Origin: an uncultured Alistipes sp.
GTDB lineage: Bacteria; Bacteroidota; Bacteroidia; Bacteroidales; Rikenellaceae
NCBI GenBank assembly: GCA_910583985.1
Contig: CAJTYA010000012.1
Coordinates: forward strand, 1-64,000
Reading direction: 5' to 3'
DNA: 64,000 bases
Both the position numbers and the translations under genes were made by a program. Shown piece after piece: positions 26,836-35,704 of the stretch; position 1 is the stretch's first letter; every line of letters starts with the position of its first letter. A model generated the notes under the pieces. The model was not told the DNA's origin, did not search any database, and saw nothing but the letters and a program-made list of their open reading frames with translations.

Positions 26836-28092
26836 ATGAAGAACAATTCCGCAGCAAAGAGCATCTACATCATCGGTGCGCTGTTTTTCGTGTTCGGGTT
26901 CGTCACGTGGATCAACAGCGTGCTCATCCCGTTTCTCAAGCAGATTTGCGAACTGACCGACTTTCAGGCCTATTTCGTGACATTTGCGTTTTATATCTCC
27001 TATTTCGTCATGGCCGTTCCCTCGTCGTGGGTGTTGCGCAAATGCGGCTTCGTCCGCGGCATGTCCTACGGGTTGCTGGCCATGGCCGTGGGGTCGGTGC
27101 TGTTCATCCCGGCCGCGCTCGACCGCAGCTATGCGCTCTTCCTGCTGGGCCTGTTCCTTCAGGGCACTGGGCTCGCGCTGTTGCAGACCGCCTCGAATCC
27201 CTATGTGACGATCCTCGGTCCCATCGAGAGCGCCGCCCAGCGCATCAGCATCATGGGTGTCTGCAACAAGATCGCCGGCATGACGGGCATTTTCCTGCTG
27301 AGCCGCTTCCTGTTCTCCGACATCGAAAGCATTTCGGACAAGATCGCGGAGCTGGCGGGCGATGACAAGATCGCCGAGCTGCATCTGCTGGCCGAGAAGA
27401 TCATCCTGCCCTATGTGGCCATCACCGTCGTGCTCGTGCTGCTGGCGCTCATTATCCGCTTTGCGGCCAAGCTGCCCGAAATCGATATGGAATCCAACAG
27501 CGAGGAGGGCGGCCACGACCGAGGTTCCCTGTTGGATTATCCCTATTTCTGGTTAGGCGCCGTGAGCCTCTTCCTGTACGTGGGTGCCGAAGTGGTGGCC
27601 ATCGACACGCTGCCCCTGTACGGCGAGTCGCAGGGACTGGCGGCCGACGTAGCGACCAAACTGGGCATTTACAGCCTCATCGCCACGACGGTCGGCTATC
27701 TGATCGGCATCGTGCTGGTTCCCCGGTACGTGCCCCAGCGCAAGGCTTTCATCGCCTGCCTCGCGCTGGCTCTGCTGTTCCTGTGCGGTGCGCTGTGCAC
27801 GTCGGGCGTCGCATCGATCGTTTTCGTCGTGCTGATGAGCTTCGCCCATTCGCTCATGTGGCCGAGCCTCTGGCCGCTGGCTATCGAAAATCTGGGTAAG
27901 TACACGTCGCTGGCTTCGGCCATCCTGATTATGGGCATTGCCGGCGGTGCCGTCATGCCGATGCTCTACGGAGCTTGGGCCGATGCCATCGGCGACCGTC
28001 ATCTGCCGTATCTGATTCTGGTGCCGGGCTATCTGTTCATGCTGTTCTTCGCGCTGCGGGGCTACAAGGTGGGCCGGACGCTGAAGGCATAG
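26836..28092 (+). CDS. Sugar MFS transporter (FucP/GluP type)
   Basis: A 418-residue inner-membrane carrier of the fucose/glucose-galactose H+ symporter group. Family features are visible: LFFVFGFVTWINSVLIPFL in helix 1, then FAFYISYFVMAVPSSW, and the strongly conserved LLQTASNPYVTILGP with ESAAQRIS. The polar loop near residue 215-235 separates the two halves. The sugar cannot be assigned; fucose, glucose and galactose are all used by relatives. It probably shares a transcript with serB and ends at a strong terminator. No kinase or isomerase gene for a sugar lies nearby. Confidence 0.9.
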   Translation: MKNNSAAKSIYIIGALFFVFGFVTWINSVLIPFLKQICELTDFQAYFVTFAFYISYFVMAVPSSWVLRKCGFVRGMSYGLLAMAVGSVLFIPAALDRSYALFLLGLFLQGTGLALLQTASNPYVTILGPIESAAQRISIMGVCNKIAGMTGIFLLSRFLFSDIESISDKIAELAGDDKIAELHLLAEKIILPYVAITVVLVLLALIIRFAAKLPEIDMESNSEEGGHDRGSLLDYPYFWLGAVSLFLYVGAEVVAIDTLPLYGESQGLAADVATKLGIYSLIATTVGYLIGIVLVPRYVPQRKAFIACLALALLFLCGALCTSGVASIVFVVLMSFAHSLMWPSLWPLAIENLGKYTSLASAILIMGIAGGAVMPMLYGAWADAIGDRHLPYLILVPGYLFMLFFALRGYKVGRTLKA

Positions 28093-28141
28093 ACCTTCGA
28101 GAGGGCATGCGAAGGGGCGTCGTCCCGTCGCTTTTCCACGG

Positions 28142-28185
28142 AAACGCCGTTCCGTCTCCTTGCAAGGAGACGGAACGGCGTTTTT
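28142..28185 (+). terminator. Terminator of the serB-MFS unit
   Basis: A long perfect palindrome of about 20 bp per arm (28142-28161 with 28164-28183) is followed by a T run, 50 bp past the stop codon. Confidence 0.85.
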
Positions 28186-28206
28186 ATGACAGAAACTGTA
28201 AAACTT

Positions 28207-28237
28207 TTTGTGTTTTCCGGTTTTCATGTTATCTTTG
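28207..28237 (+). promoter_or_regulatory. -33/-7 promoter of the TetR-family gene
   Basis: TTTG at 28207-28210 and TATCTTTG at 28230-28237 are separated by 19 bp, the textbook Bacteroidetes layout. The ATG is 28 bp further on. Confidence 0.75.
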
Positions 28238-28265
28238 TGCTGCGGAACCAAACTCGCCGCGCCTC

Positions 28266-28937
28266 ATGTCTGCCAGAGAGAGAATCATAGAAGAATCGAC
28301 CAACCTATTCGTCCAGTACGGGGTCAAATCGGTCCGTATGGACGACATCGCTTCCCGGCTAGGCATTTCCAAGCGAACGATCTACGAACTCTTCGGCGAC
28401 CGTGAATCGTTGATTATCGCGTGTGTGAGGCATTTCCACAGCCGTCAGGCCGCTATTCACGAGAGCCGGCTGGCCGATGCCCGCAACGTGATCGAGGAGT
28501 TCGTCCTGCTGCTCGACGATTGGGAGGCGATGGTGGCGGCCAACCTCAACTTCATGAACGATCTGGAGCGCTTCTACCCGGCGATTTACAACCGGATCAA
28601 GGACGAACGGAACCGCGAGGGCCGCGACCGGCTGAAAAGAAAGCTCCGGGAGGGCATCGAGGAGGGGCTGTTTTTCCGGGGCATCCACCTCGACTTCGCC
28701 GCTGCCGCCCTCATCGCTTCCATCAGCACGATTTTCACGATGCCTTCCGCCTACGATTCGGTCCATGTCCCCATGTCCGACGCATTCAAGTATATCACGA
28801 TGTGTTTTTTCCGCGGTATCGCTACCGAAAAGGGCATTCGTTTGATCGACAGTGTGTTCCGCGAACGTTTCGCCATGACGATGACCGCCTCTTCCGAGGT
28901 CGGCAAGCCCTCCGCTTCGGACGGTTCCGCAGAGTAG
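28266..28937 (+). CDS. TetR-family transcriptional regulator
   Basis: A 223-residue dimeric repressor-type protein. The N-terminal helix-turn-helix (about 5-50) reads RIIEESTNLFVQYGVKSVRMDDIASRLGISKRTIYELFGDRE in order, a clear TetR motif. The C-terminal ligand domain shows FMNDLERFYPAIYNRI, like the common Bacteroidetes TetR regulators that sit beside RND or ABC efflux genes. No efflux operon is present here, so the target is unknown. The start is the ATG at 28266. It converges with the minus-strand operon that ends at 29022. Confidence 0.88.
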   Translation: MSARERIIEESTNLFVQYGVKSVRMDDIASRLGISKRTIYELFGDRESLIIACVRHFHSRQAAIHESRLADARNVIEEFVLLLDDWEAMVAANLNFMNDLERFYPAIYNRIKDERNREGRDRLKRKLREGIEEGLFFRGIHLDFAAAALIASISTIFTMPSAYDSVHVPMSDAFKYITMCFFRGIATEKGIRLIDSVFRERFAMTMTASSEVGKPSASDGSAE

Positions 28938-29021
28938 CCGTCCTTATTCTCGTCCCTGTTTTTTCTCCGTTCCGGATGTCCCTGCGATGCGGCATGCTCG
29001 GTCCCGTGCCCTGCGGTCGTT

Positions 29022-29843
29022 CTACCGCGGTGGATTTTCCCTGCGGAGCCTTTCGCTCAGTTTGACGGCCGTCGTGTTGAAATAGTGCCGGGAACGATAG
29101 CGCAGAATGGAGACGATGCCTTGGACCGAGGCCGTGAACGCCTCGTCGCATCGTTCGAGAAGCTGCCGCGAGAGCGGATATTCGGCGACCGTCAGCCCTT
29201 GGGCCCGGCAGGCCGCGAGAATCGTTTTCCGCATGACCGTGTCGGGCGTGCCGTATGCCGTCGGCGTCGCCATGACCTGTCGGCCGAACACGGCGAAGAG
29301 CGGTTCGCCGTCGATGTGCGTCAGCACGCCCTCGCGGGTTTCGAGCACGGCCGTGTCGGCGCCGCCCCGTTCGGCCGCTTCCCGGCCCCAGCGGGCGGCG
29401 AGCAGCGACAGCGCGGTGGGATATGCCCCGAACGGAACGTCGCAGCGGAAGACGTCGACCGACAGGCGTTTGTGCCAGAGCGTGTAGGGCGGATAGAACA
29501 GTTGCGCGGTGGCTTCTATCAGGTAGTCCGGACCGTCGCCCGCCGCGCCGATACCCGTCGGAAAGAGCCGCAGCGTCACGCAGTTGCTGCGCATGGGGAA
29601 CCGGTTGGCCGCGAGCAGTTCGGCGACCTCCCGTTCCAGCCGCCCGACGGGGAGCGTCCATTCGATGCCGTGCATGTCGCGCAGCGCGCGAGAGAGAATC
29701 GCTATATGCGCTTCCGCGTGCAGCGGTCTGTGCGCGAAGGTGTGGATACGTTGATAGAGATAGGGGGCCGACAGCAGCTCGTCCGGGGAGATACCCTCCG
29801 GCCACCCTTCCGCGAGCGTTCCGTTGTAGACGATCCTGTCCAT
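29022..29843 (-). CDS. Class IV aminotransferase-fold protein lacking the PLP lysine
   Basis: A 273-residue protein with the fold of the PabC/IlvE/D-amino-acid aminotransferase family. Matching regions are the N-terminal YNGTLAEG and LYQRIHTFAHRPLHAEAHI, the central LETREGVLTHIDGEPLFAV, and the C-terminal TPDTVMRKTILAACRAQGL with AEYPLSRQLLERCDEAF. The Schiff-base lysine expected near residues 138-150 is absent: that part reads CDVPFGAYPTALS. Only three lysines exist (125, 206, 261), none at that place. The glutamate expected in the VTE part of PabC is also changed. It may be an inactive or repurposed relative. It is the last gene of the holA-rhomboid unit, 11 bp after it. Confidence 0.75.
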   Translation of the reverse strand: MDRIVYNGTLAEGWPEGISPDELLSAPYLYQRIHTFAHRPLHAEAHIAILSRALRDMHGIEWTLPVGRLEREVAELLAANRFPMRSNCVTLRLFPTGIGAAGDGPDYLIEATAQLFYPPYTLWHKRLSVDVFRCDVPFGAYPTALSLLAARWGREAAERGGADTAVLETREGVLTHIDGEPLFAVFGRQVMATPTAYGTPDTVMRKTILAACRAQGLTVAEYPLSRQLLERCDEAFTASVQGIVSILRYRSRHYFNTTAVKLSERLRRENPPR

Positions 29844-29854
29844 CCGTCCGTCGC

Positions 29855-30478
29855 CTAGGATCTGTGCAGCAGGTTTTGCACGAAGACGTTCCACAGCGAG
29901 GGATCGACCAGTATCGGAAACACGAATCCGAACAGAGCGCCCCACAGGTGGGCGTTGTGGTTGATGCCGTCGCGCGTCTGCCGCCGGTTCAAGTATTGTT
30001 CGTACCCTATATAGAGAATGCCGAATACGATGCCGGGAATCGGGACGATCCCGAAAAAGTAGATCTTGCTCCACGGATTGAAAAAGATCGACGTGAACAC
30101 GACGGCCGCCACGGCCCCCGACGCGCCGATCGAGGCGTAGTGCGGATCGTTCCTTTTGCGGACGATGTCCGGCGCGGCCGCTGCGACTAACCCTCCGAAG
30201 TAGAGCAGCCCGTAGGTCAGATACGAACTCATGATCGTGCCCGCATGCTGGTAAGCCGTGAACATCCGTTCGATGTGCTGTCCGAACGACAGCAAGACGA
30301 ACATGTTGACGATCAGGTGCACGTTGTCGCCGTGCACGAAACCGTAGGTGACGGCCCGGTACCATTCCCTGCGGTGGACCGTGCGGTACGGCACCAGCGC
30401 CAGACGCTCGAACCACGTCCTGTTCTTCAGGCACGAGACCGAGACGACGGCCGTTATGAAAATCAGAATGAAAGTCAT
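29855..30478 (-). CDS. Rhomboid-family intramembrane serine protease
   Basis: A 207-residue membrane protease that cuts other proteins' transmembrane helices. Six hydrophobic segments are visible, the first at 2-16. The catalytic serine is S120 in IGASGAV and the paired histidine is H177 in INHNAHLWG. H54 and N58 in VHLIVNMF supply the expected oxyanion-hole side. The loop before it, YRAVTYGFVH, is typical. Its start overlaps the holA stop codon by one base (TGATG), so the two are translationally coupled. Its substrate is unknown. Confidence 0.93.
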   Translation of the reverse strand: MTFILIFITAVVSVSCLKNRTWFERLALVPYRTVHRREWYRAVTYGFVHGDNVHLIVNMFVLLSFGQHIERMFTAYQHAGTIMSSYLTYGLLYFGGLVAAAAPDIVRKRNDPHYASIGASGAVAAVVFTSIFFNPWSKIYFFGIVPIPGIVFGILYIGYEQYLNRRQTRDGINHNAHLWGALFGFVFPILVDPSLWNVFVQNLLHRS

Positions 30479-31551
30479 CAGATCATCAGTATTTTAAGTA
30501 ACAGCTCCCGGAGCAGCTCGCCGTTGTCGGCCTGTCCGGCGTTCATTCCTTTGCTCTTGAGGTCGTATTCGCGCAGCAGGCCCATCACGGCGAATACCTT
30601 GTTGTTCGGGTAGAGCGTCGCCGCCTGCCGGTATTCCTTAACGAAAAAGGGAGAGGGCAGCTTGAGCATGCGCGCCAGTTCGGCGTCCTGCGGCACGGGC
30701 GTGCCCTTTCTGCGGGCGAGCCATTGCTGATAGTTGACGATGAAAATGCGCTGGAAATGGGCGAACATCGCGCTGATGGTCAGCAGCAGCGGGTATTCTT
30801 TCGGGTTGCGGGCGAAGTGGTCGGCGATGCGCATGGCGCGCGGCATGTTCCGCTCCGAGAGGGCCTTGGTCAGTTCGAAGTTGTTGAAATCCTTGCTGAT
30901 GCCGATGTTCTGCTCGATGTGCTCGGCCGTGATGCGCTTTGTCCCTTCGGGCAGGAAGGTCAGCAGTTTGCCCAGCTCGTTGGTGATCTTGGCGATGTCG
31001 GCGCCCAGAAAGTCGGTCAGCATGGCCACCGACTTGGGGTCGATCGTACAGCCCTTGCTGCGGATGTAGTCGGTCAGCCATCCGGCGATCTCGTAGTCGC
31101 GCGGCCGGACCGATTCGAACACCGTGCCCCGGCTTTCGATCTGTTTGTAGAGCTGCCACCGCTTGTCCATGTTCTTCTCCTTGTGGCACAGCACGAGCAC
31201 GGTGCTCGGCGAGGGGGCCGCCGCATAGAGCGAGAGCTGTTCGAGCCGGCGCAGGTGCTGGGCCTCCCGCACGATGACGACCTGAAGCGATCCGGTCATG
31301 GGCATCTGGCGGCAGAGGTTGATGACGGCGCCCGCGTCGGTGTCCTTGCCGTAGACGACGGTCTGGTTGAACGCACGCTCCTCCTTCGGCAGAATCTCCT
31401 CGGTCAGTCGGGTCGTCAGCGCGTCGATGAAATAGGGCTCGTCGCCCATCAACAGGCACAGCGGCGGAAATTTGCGTCCGTCGATGCTGCGGTTCAGCGC
31501 CTCGAAGTCGGCCGCGCTGTCGCGGAATGTCTTTTTGCTGCTTTTGGCCAT
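30478..31551 (-). CDS. holA: DNA polymerase III subunit delta
   Basis: It is the delta subunit of the clamp loader that opens the beta clamp on DNA. It has 357 residues, close to the usual length. Visible family parts are PLCLLMGDEPYFIDALTTRL at the N-terminus, LQVVIVREAQHLRR, LVLCHKEKNMDKR and the C-terminal helices with FARNPKEYPLLLTIS. The frame is open further upstream, but those codons fall inside the promoter, so the ATG at 31551 is the start. It is the first gene of a unit with the rhomboid protease and the class IV protein. Confidence 0.93.
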   Translation of the reverse strand: MAKSSKKTFRDSAADFEALNRSIDGRKFPPLCLLMGDEPYFIDALTTRLTEEILPKEERAFNQTVVYGKDTDAGAVINLCRQMPMTGSLQVVIVREAQHLRRLEQLSLYAAAPSPSTVLVLCHKEKNMDKRWQLYKQIESRGTVFESVRPRDYEIAGWLTDYIRSKGCTIDPKSVAMLTDFLGADIAKITNELGKLLTFLPEGTKRITAEHIEQNIGISKDFNNFELTKALSERNMPRAMRIADHFARNPKEYPLLLTISAMFAHFQRIFIVNYQQWLARRKGTPVPQDAELARMLKLPSPFFVKEYRQAATLYPNNKVFAVMGLLREYDLKSKGMNAGQADNGELLRELLLKILMI

Positions 31552-31572
31552 CCGGAAAAATAACGGTTCCTG

Positions 31573-31580
31573 CAAAGGTA
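31573..31580 (-). promoter_or_regulatory. -7 promoter element of holA
   Basis: It reads TACCTTTG on the minus strand, a full match, 21 bp before the ATG. Confidence 0.7.
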
Positions 31581-31685
31581 ACGATAAATGCGGGGGATTT
31601 CAAATCCTCCTTCCCGGCGGACGGACCGTCCCGAACCGTCCGCCCTGCGGCTCTTTCTGCTCCCGGCGTAGTTCGCCTGTCCCCG

Positions 31686-33152
31686 CTATTCGTTCCGATG
31701 CTGGGGGCGGAGCAGGTCGTTGACGATCTTCACCGGGGCGAACGTCGAGACGGGCACTTCGACGAACACCGTGTTCCACCGGCTCATGGCGCCGTTCCAC
31801 AGGCCGGGCAGTTCGAGGGCCCGGAGCGGACGACCCTGCAACGACTTGGACGAGATGAATCCGGTCTGCGGATCGACGTAACGTTTCAGGTCGAATTTCC
31901 TGCCCCGGTAGTCGCGCACGCCGCAGACGAGGTCCACCGGATTGAAATGGGTGGCCGTCCGCATCGCCTCCTTGCGGTCCGGAGCGATCTGCGACGACTC
32001 GGCGATCTGCAGCGATTCGCCTCCGTCGGACTCCGCGACCCAAAACGGACCTCCGCCCGGTTCGCCTTCGTTGCGGACCATGCCGCACACCCGGAGCGGC
32101 CGGTTGAGCAACGTGTGCAGCGCTGCGGCACGCTGTTGGGGCGCGAGGGTGCGGAAGGCTTCCGGAAGCCGGCGGCACAGCTTTTCGGAAACGAATCCCG
32201 CGATTTCGTCGAGCCGGTCCGTGCGTCCTCCGTCCAGTTCCCTCAGGTATTCGAAGCACGAGCGCTGGAGCGAGAGCATGGCTCCCGCCAGAATTTCCTT
32301 GTAGCGTACCGTGTCGGCTTTCAGGCGGTCGGGCAGGACGTTGTCCACCGTCTTGATGAAGACGATGTCGGCGTCGATGGCGTCGAGGTTTTCGAGCAGG
32401 GCGCCGTGTCCGGCGGGGCGGAACACCAGCCGGCCCTCGTCGTCGCGGAACGGACGGTTGTCGGGCCCCGCGGCGATCGTGTCGGTCGAGGGATTCTGGT
32501 ACGAGAAACCGATCTCGTACCGCACGCCGTAGCGTTCCCCGTACCGCCCGGCGACCCGTTCGACGATCCGTTCGAAGGCCGCCCGGTGTTCGGGCGAGAC
32601 GGTCAGGTGGATGCGGGCCGTGCGTCCCTCGCCCGTGGCATAGAGGGCGCCTTCCGCGAGATGTTCCTCCAATGCCGTCCGGGCGCCATCCGTATAGCGG
32701 TGGAACAGCACCAATGCCTTGGGCGAATGTCCGTAATCCAATCCTTCGCCCACGAGGGCCGATACGAGCCTTCGGGGCGTGCGCCCGCCGCCCGTCGCCG
32801 CGAGCAGGTCGTCGGCGAAGGCGAAGTCGTCGATGCGGTCGACGACCTCCTGCGCGTTCCGGTTCGCCCGCCCCTCGGCGAGGTATTCGAACAGGTCTTT
32901 GAACATCCGCGTTGCGGCTCCGGAGGCGGGTACGAATTTGACGATCCTTTTCCGTTCCCTTTTCCCACGGTACGATTCCCGCCAGCGGGCGGCCTCTTCT
33001 TCGGAGGGTCGGACGATCCCGTCGCCGACGGTAGCCACCCGGCGGATGCCGAGGTAGGGGAATCCGTTTTCGAAACATGCGATCTGGGCCCCGACCCGTT
33101 CGGGGGTCTGCCCGTGCGCCTTGATCTGTTCGAGGTCTTGTTCGCTGAACAT
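31686..33152 (-). CDS. DUF4301 family protein
   Basis: A 488-residue protein typical of Bacteroidetes with no assigned function. It has no signal peptide. Conserved-looking blocks are VKFVPASGAATRMFKDLFEYL near residue 70, a nucleotidyltransferase-like feel in PKALVLFHRYTDGARTALEEHL and LVFRPAGHGALLENLDAIDADIVFIKTVDNVLPD (about 260-300), and the C-terminal THFNPVDLVCGVRDYRGRKFDLKRYVDPQTGFIS. The middle resembles UDP-sugar pyrophosphorylase-type folds in its GHGALL and KTVDN segments, which is my inference only. The start is the ATG at 33152, after a weak promoter variant (TATCTTTA, 33194-33201). It is a single gene, read towards holA. Confidence 0.8.
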   Translation of the reverse strand: MFSEQDLEQIKAHGQTPERVGAQIACFENGFPYLGIRRVATVGDGIVRPSEEEAARWRESYRGKRERKRIVKFVPASGAATRMFKDLFEYLAEGRANRNAQEVVDRIDDFAFADDLLAATGGGRTPRRLVSALVGEGLDYGHSPKALVLFHRYTDGARTALEEHLAEGALYATGEGRTARIHLTVSPEHRAAFERIVERVAGRYGERYGVRYEIGFSYQNPSTDTIAAGPDNRPFRDDEGRLVFRPAGHGALLENLDAIDADIVFIKTVDNVLPDRLKADTVRYKEILAGAMLSLQRSCFEYLRELDGGRTDRLDEIAGFVSEKLCRRLPEAFRTLAPQQRAAALHTLLNRPLRVCGMVRNEGEPGGGPFWVAESDGGESLQIAESSQIAPDRKEAMRTATHFNPVDLVCGVRDYRGRKFDLKRYVDPQTGFISSKSLQGRPLRALELPGLWNGAMSRWNTVFVEVPVSTFAPVKIVNDLLRPQHRNE

Positions 33153-33193
33153 GGTGCGTGAGGTTTTCGGCCCGAGGACGGGCCATGATCCGT

Positions 33194-33201
33194 TAAAGAT
33201 A
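33194..33201 (-). promoter_or_regulatory. Possible -7 element of the DUF4301 gene
   Basis: It reads TATCTTTA on the minus strand, one base from consensus, 41 bp before the ATG. Confidence 0.45.
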
Positions 33202-33321
33202 ATGTTTTTTCGCGCACGGTGTTCCTTCCCTTGCCGAAAAACGACCGAACGGAAGATATTCGTGTCCGTTTCGTCCTGTCCGGCGGCGCGCGCCCGATTT
33301 GGCAAATCCTGTTTAATTGAG

Positions 33322-33329
33322 TAAGTTTG
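33322..33329 (+). promoter_or_regulatory. -7 promoter element of murB
   Basis: TAAGTTTG, a full match, ending only 8 bp before the murB ATG. The mRNA leader would be a few bases at most. Confidence 0.65.
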
Positions 33330-33337
33330 CCGCCGTT

Positions 33338-34348
33338 ATGTATACGATCGAGGAAAACAAACCGCTGCTCGGACTCAACAGTTTCCGCATCGCGGCCACG
33401 GCGCGCCGTTTCGTTGGCTTCTGCGGCGGCGACGACCTGAAGGCCTTCTTCGCCGACTTGCCGGCCGGGGAGCCGTGGTACGTGCTCGGCGGCGGCAACA
33501 ACGTGTTGCCGACGGGCGATTACGACGGGACGATTCTGCATCCGCTCTGCCGCGACATCGCCGTCGAACGGCGCGAGGGCGATACGGTGTCGGTCCGCGT
33601 GGGTGCGGGCGTGGAGTGGGACGATTTCGTCGCGTGGGCCGTGCAGCGCGGTTTGGGCGGCGTGGAGAACCTGTCGGCCATTCCCGGCTATGCCGGCGCG
33701 GCGCCGGTGCAGAACATCGGGGCTTACGGCGCCGAGGCCAAGGACACCGTCGAGAGCGTCGAGTGCTTCCTGCCCGCCGAAGGGCGGATCGTGTCGCTGC
33801 CCGCCGAGGCTTGCCGTTTCGGGTACCGCGACAGCGTGTTCAAGCGCGAGCTTCGGGGCCGTGCCGTGATCCTGTCCGTCGTGTTCTGTCTCTCGTCGCG
33901 TCCCCGGTTCGCGCTGCGCTACGGCGACGTGGCGTCCCGTGTCCGGGAGCTGGGCGGCGAGTCGCTCGAAAACATCCGCCGGGCGGTGACCGACATCCGG
34001 CGGGAAAAGCTGCCCGATCCCGCCGTGCTGGGCAATGCGGGGAGCTTCTTCAAGAACCCGGTCGTCCCGTGTGCGCTGGCCGAAAAACTGGCGCGGGAAT
34101 ATCCCGGCATGCCGCGTTACGAGGCCGGCGAAGGCTTTTCCAAGCTGGCCGCCGGATGGCTCATCGATCGCTGCGGCTGGAAGGGCCGTCGGGTGGGCGC
34201 GGTGGGCGTCCACGAAAGGCAGGCGCTTGTGCTGGTCAACTACGGAGGGGCTTCCGGGGCCGACGTGCTGGCGCTGGCCGGGAAGATCCGCTCCGACGTG
34301 CGGGAGCGTTTCGGCGTGTCGGTCGACATGGAGGTGAATCTGTTGTAA
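33338..34348 (+). CDS. murB: UDP-N-acetylmuramate dehydrogenase
   Basis: It reduces UDP-GlcNAc-enolpyruvate to UDP-MurNAc with FAD and NADPH in peptidoglycan precursor synthesis. It has 336 residues of the E. coli (type I) kind. Visible features: the N-terminal LNSFRIAATAR, the FAD loop VLGGGNNVLPTGDY, IPGYAGAAPVQNIGAYG, the catalytic serine segment NAGSFFKNP, and a C-terminal VDMEVNLL glutamate segment. An upstream in-frame start lies before the promoter and is excluded. tilS follows after 9 bp, so both are cotranscribed. Confidence 0.96.
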   Translation: MYTIEENKPLLGLNSFRIAATARRFVGFCGGDDLKAFFADLPAGEPWYVLGGGNNVLPTGDYDGTILHPLCRDIAVERREGDTVSVRVGAGVEWDDFVAWAVQRGLGGVENLSAIPGYAGAAPVQNIGAYGAEAKDTVESVECFLPAEGRIVSLPAEACRFGYRDSVFKRELRGRAVILSVVFCLSSRPRFALRYGDVASRVRELGGESLENIRRAVTDIRREKLPDPAVLGNAGSFFKNPVVPCALAEKLAREYPGMPRYEAGEGFSKLAAGWLIDRCGWKGRRVGAVGVHERQALVLVNYGGASGADVLALAGKIRSDVRERFGVSVDMEVNLL

Positions 34349-34357
34349 ATTCGAGAT

Positions 34358-35704
34358 ATGTTGCAGGATAAGTTTCGGGAATATGTCCGGACCCATTCGC
34401 TCTGTACGTGCGACGACCGCGTGCTGCTGGCGGTCAGCGGCGGCGTCGATTCGATGGTGATGCTTTCGCTGTTCGTCCGGGGCGGATACCGCGTGGGGGT
34501 GGCCCATTGCAATTTCCAGCTCCGCGGAGCCGAGGCCGACGAGGACGACGTGCTCGTCGAACGGGAGGCCGCGAGGCTGGGCGTGCCCTTCCATGCGATT
34601 CGTTTCGATACGGCGGCCGAAGCGGCCGCCACGGGCGAGTCCGTCGAGATGGCCGCCCGCCGTCTGCGTTACGACTGGTTCGAGAGGCTCTGCGGGGAAC
34701 ACGGTTACGACAAGATCGCCATCGCCCACCATGCCGACGACTCGGTCGAGACGTTTTTCATCAACCTCATCCGCGGCACGGGGCTGCGCGGTCTCACCGG
34801 CATCCATGTCGTGAACGGGCGGCTGATCCGTCCCCTGCTCTTTTCGCAGCGCAAGGAGATCGTCGAGTTCGCGCTCGCCCATAAGATTCCCTATCGCGAG
34901 GATTCGACCAACGCGTCGACCAAATACCTGCGCAACAAGTTCCGGCTCGGCATCGTGCCCCGCATCCGGGAAATTTCGCCCTGCTTCACCGATACGATGG
35001 CCGCGAACGTCGAACGGCTGACGGCCGCGCAGCTCTTCATCGACCGGGGCATCGAGGCGATCCGCCGCGAGGCCGTGGTGCGCGAGGGCGAGACGACGCT
35101 CATCGAGATGTCGCGCATCGACCCGCAGTTGCCGCTCCGCTTCGTGATGTTCGAACTGTTGCGCGATTTCCGTTTCAACGGCGAGGCGATCGACCGTCTG
35201 GGCCGGGCCTATGCCGAAGGCAGCGGCTCCGGCAAACGTTTCTTCGCCAAGGATCATGTGGCCTATATCGACCGGGAGCGCATCATCGTCACGCCGATAC
35301 CCGACGACGAACCCTGCGTGTCGGAAGTCTCCGCCGATACCTGCCGATTGTGCTGCGGGGGCGCTGCGCTGGTTTTCGAACACATCGAGGCCGACGACAT
35401 AGACGATCTGCGTCAGGGCCCCGAAGTCGCTCTGCTCGACGAAGACAAGCTGGCTTATCCGCTTGTCGTACGGCGGTGGAACGACGGGGACGATTTCGTT
35501 CCTTTCGGCATGAGCCATCGCCGCAAGGTGAGCGATTTCCTCATCGACGCCAAGGTGCCTCTGCCCGACAAGCGCCGCCAGTTCGTCGTCACGAGCCGGG
35601 GCGACATCGTCTGGGTGGCGGGCCGCCGCATCGACGACCGCTATAAGGTCGAAGCCTCGACCCGCAACGTGCTGCGCATCGTCCGGACGACGGATGCGGA
35701 ATAG
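34358..35704 (+). CDS. tilS: tRNA(Ile)-lysidine synthase
   Basis: It attaches lysine to C34 of the AUA-reading tRNA-Ile, which changes its codon and charging identity. It has 448 residues. The PP-loop motif SGGVDS at 27-32 binds ATP. Further family segments are HCNFQLRG, HHADDSVETFFINLIRGTGLRGLTGI and the tRNA-binding C-terminal part with WNDGDDFVPFGM and DFLIDAKVPLPDKR. The protein is longer than the minimal Aquifex form, like E. coli TilS. It is likely cotranscribed with murB. Confidence 0.96.
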   Translation: MLQDKFREYVRTHSLCTCDDRVLLAVSGGVDSMVMLSLFVRGGYRVGVAHCNFQLRGAEADEDDVLVEREAARLGVPFHAIRFDTAAEAAATGESVEMAARRLRYDWFERLCGEHGYDKIAIAHHADDSVETFFINLIRGTGLRGLTGIHVVNGRLIRPLLFSQRKEIVEFALAHKIPYREDSTNASTKYLRNKFRLGIVPRIREISPCFTDTMAANVERLTAAQLFIDRGIEAIRREAVVREGETTLIEMSRIDPQLPLRFVMFELLRDFRFNGEAIDRLGRAYAEGSGSGKRFFAKDHVAYIDRERIIVTPIPDDEPCVSEVSADTCRLCCGGAALVFEHIEADDIDDLRQGPEVALLDEDKLAYPLVVRRWNDGDDFVPFGMSHRRKVSDFLIDAKVPLPDKRRQFVVTSRGDIVWVAGRRIDDRYKVEASTRNVLRIVRTTDAE

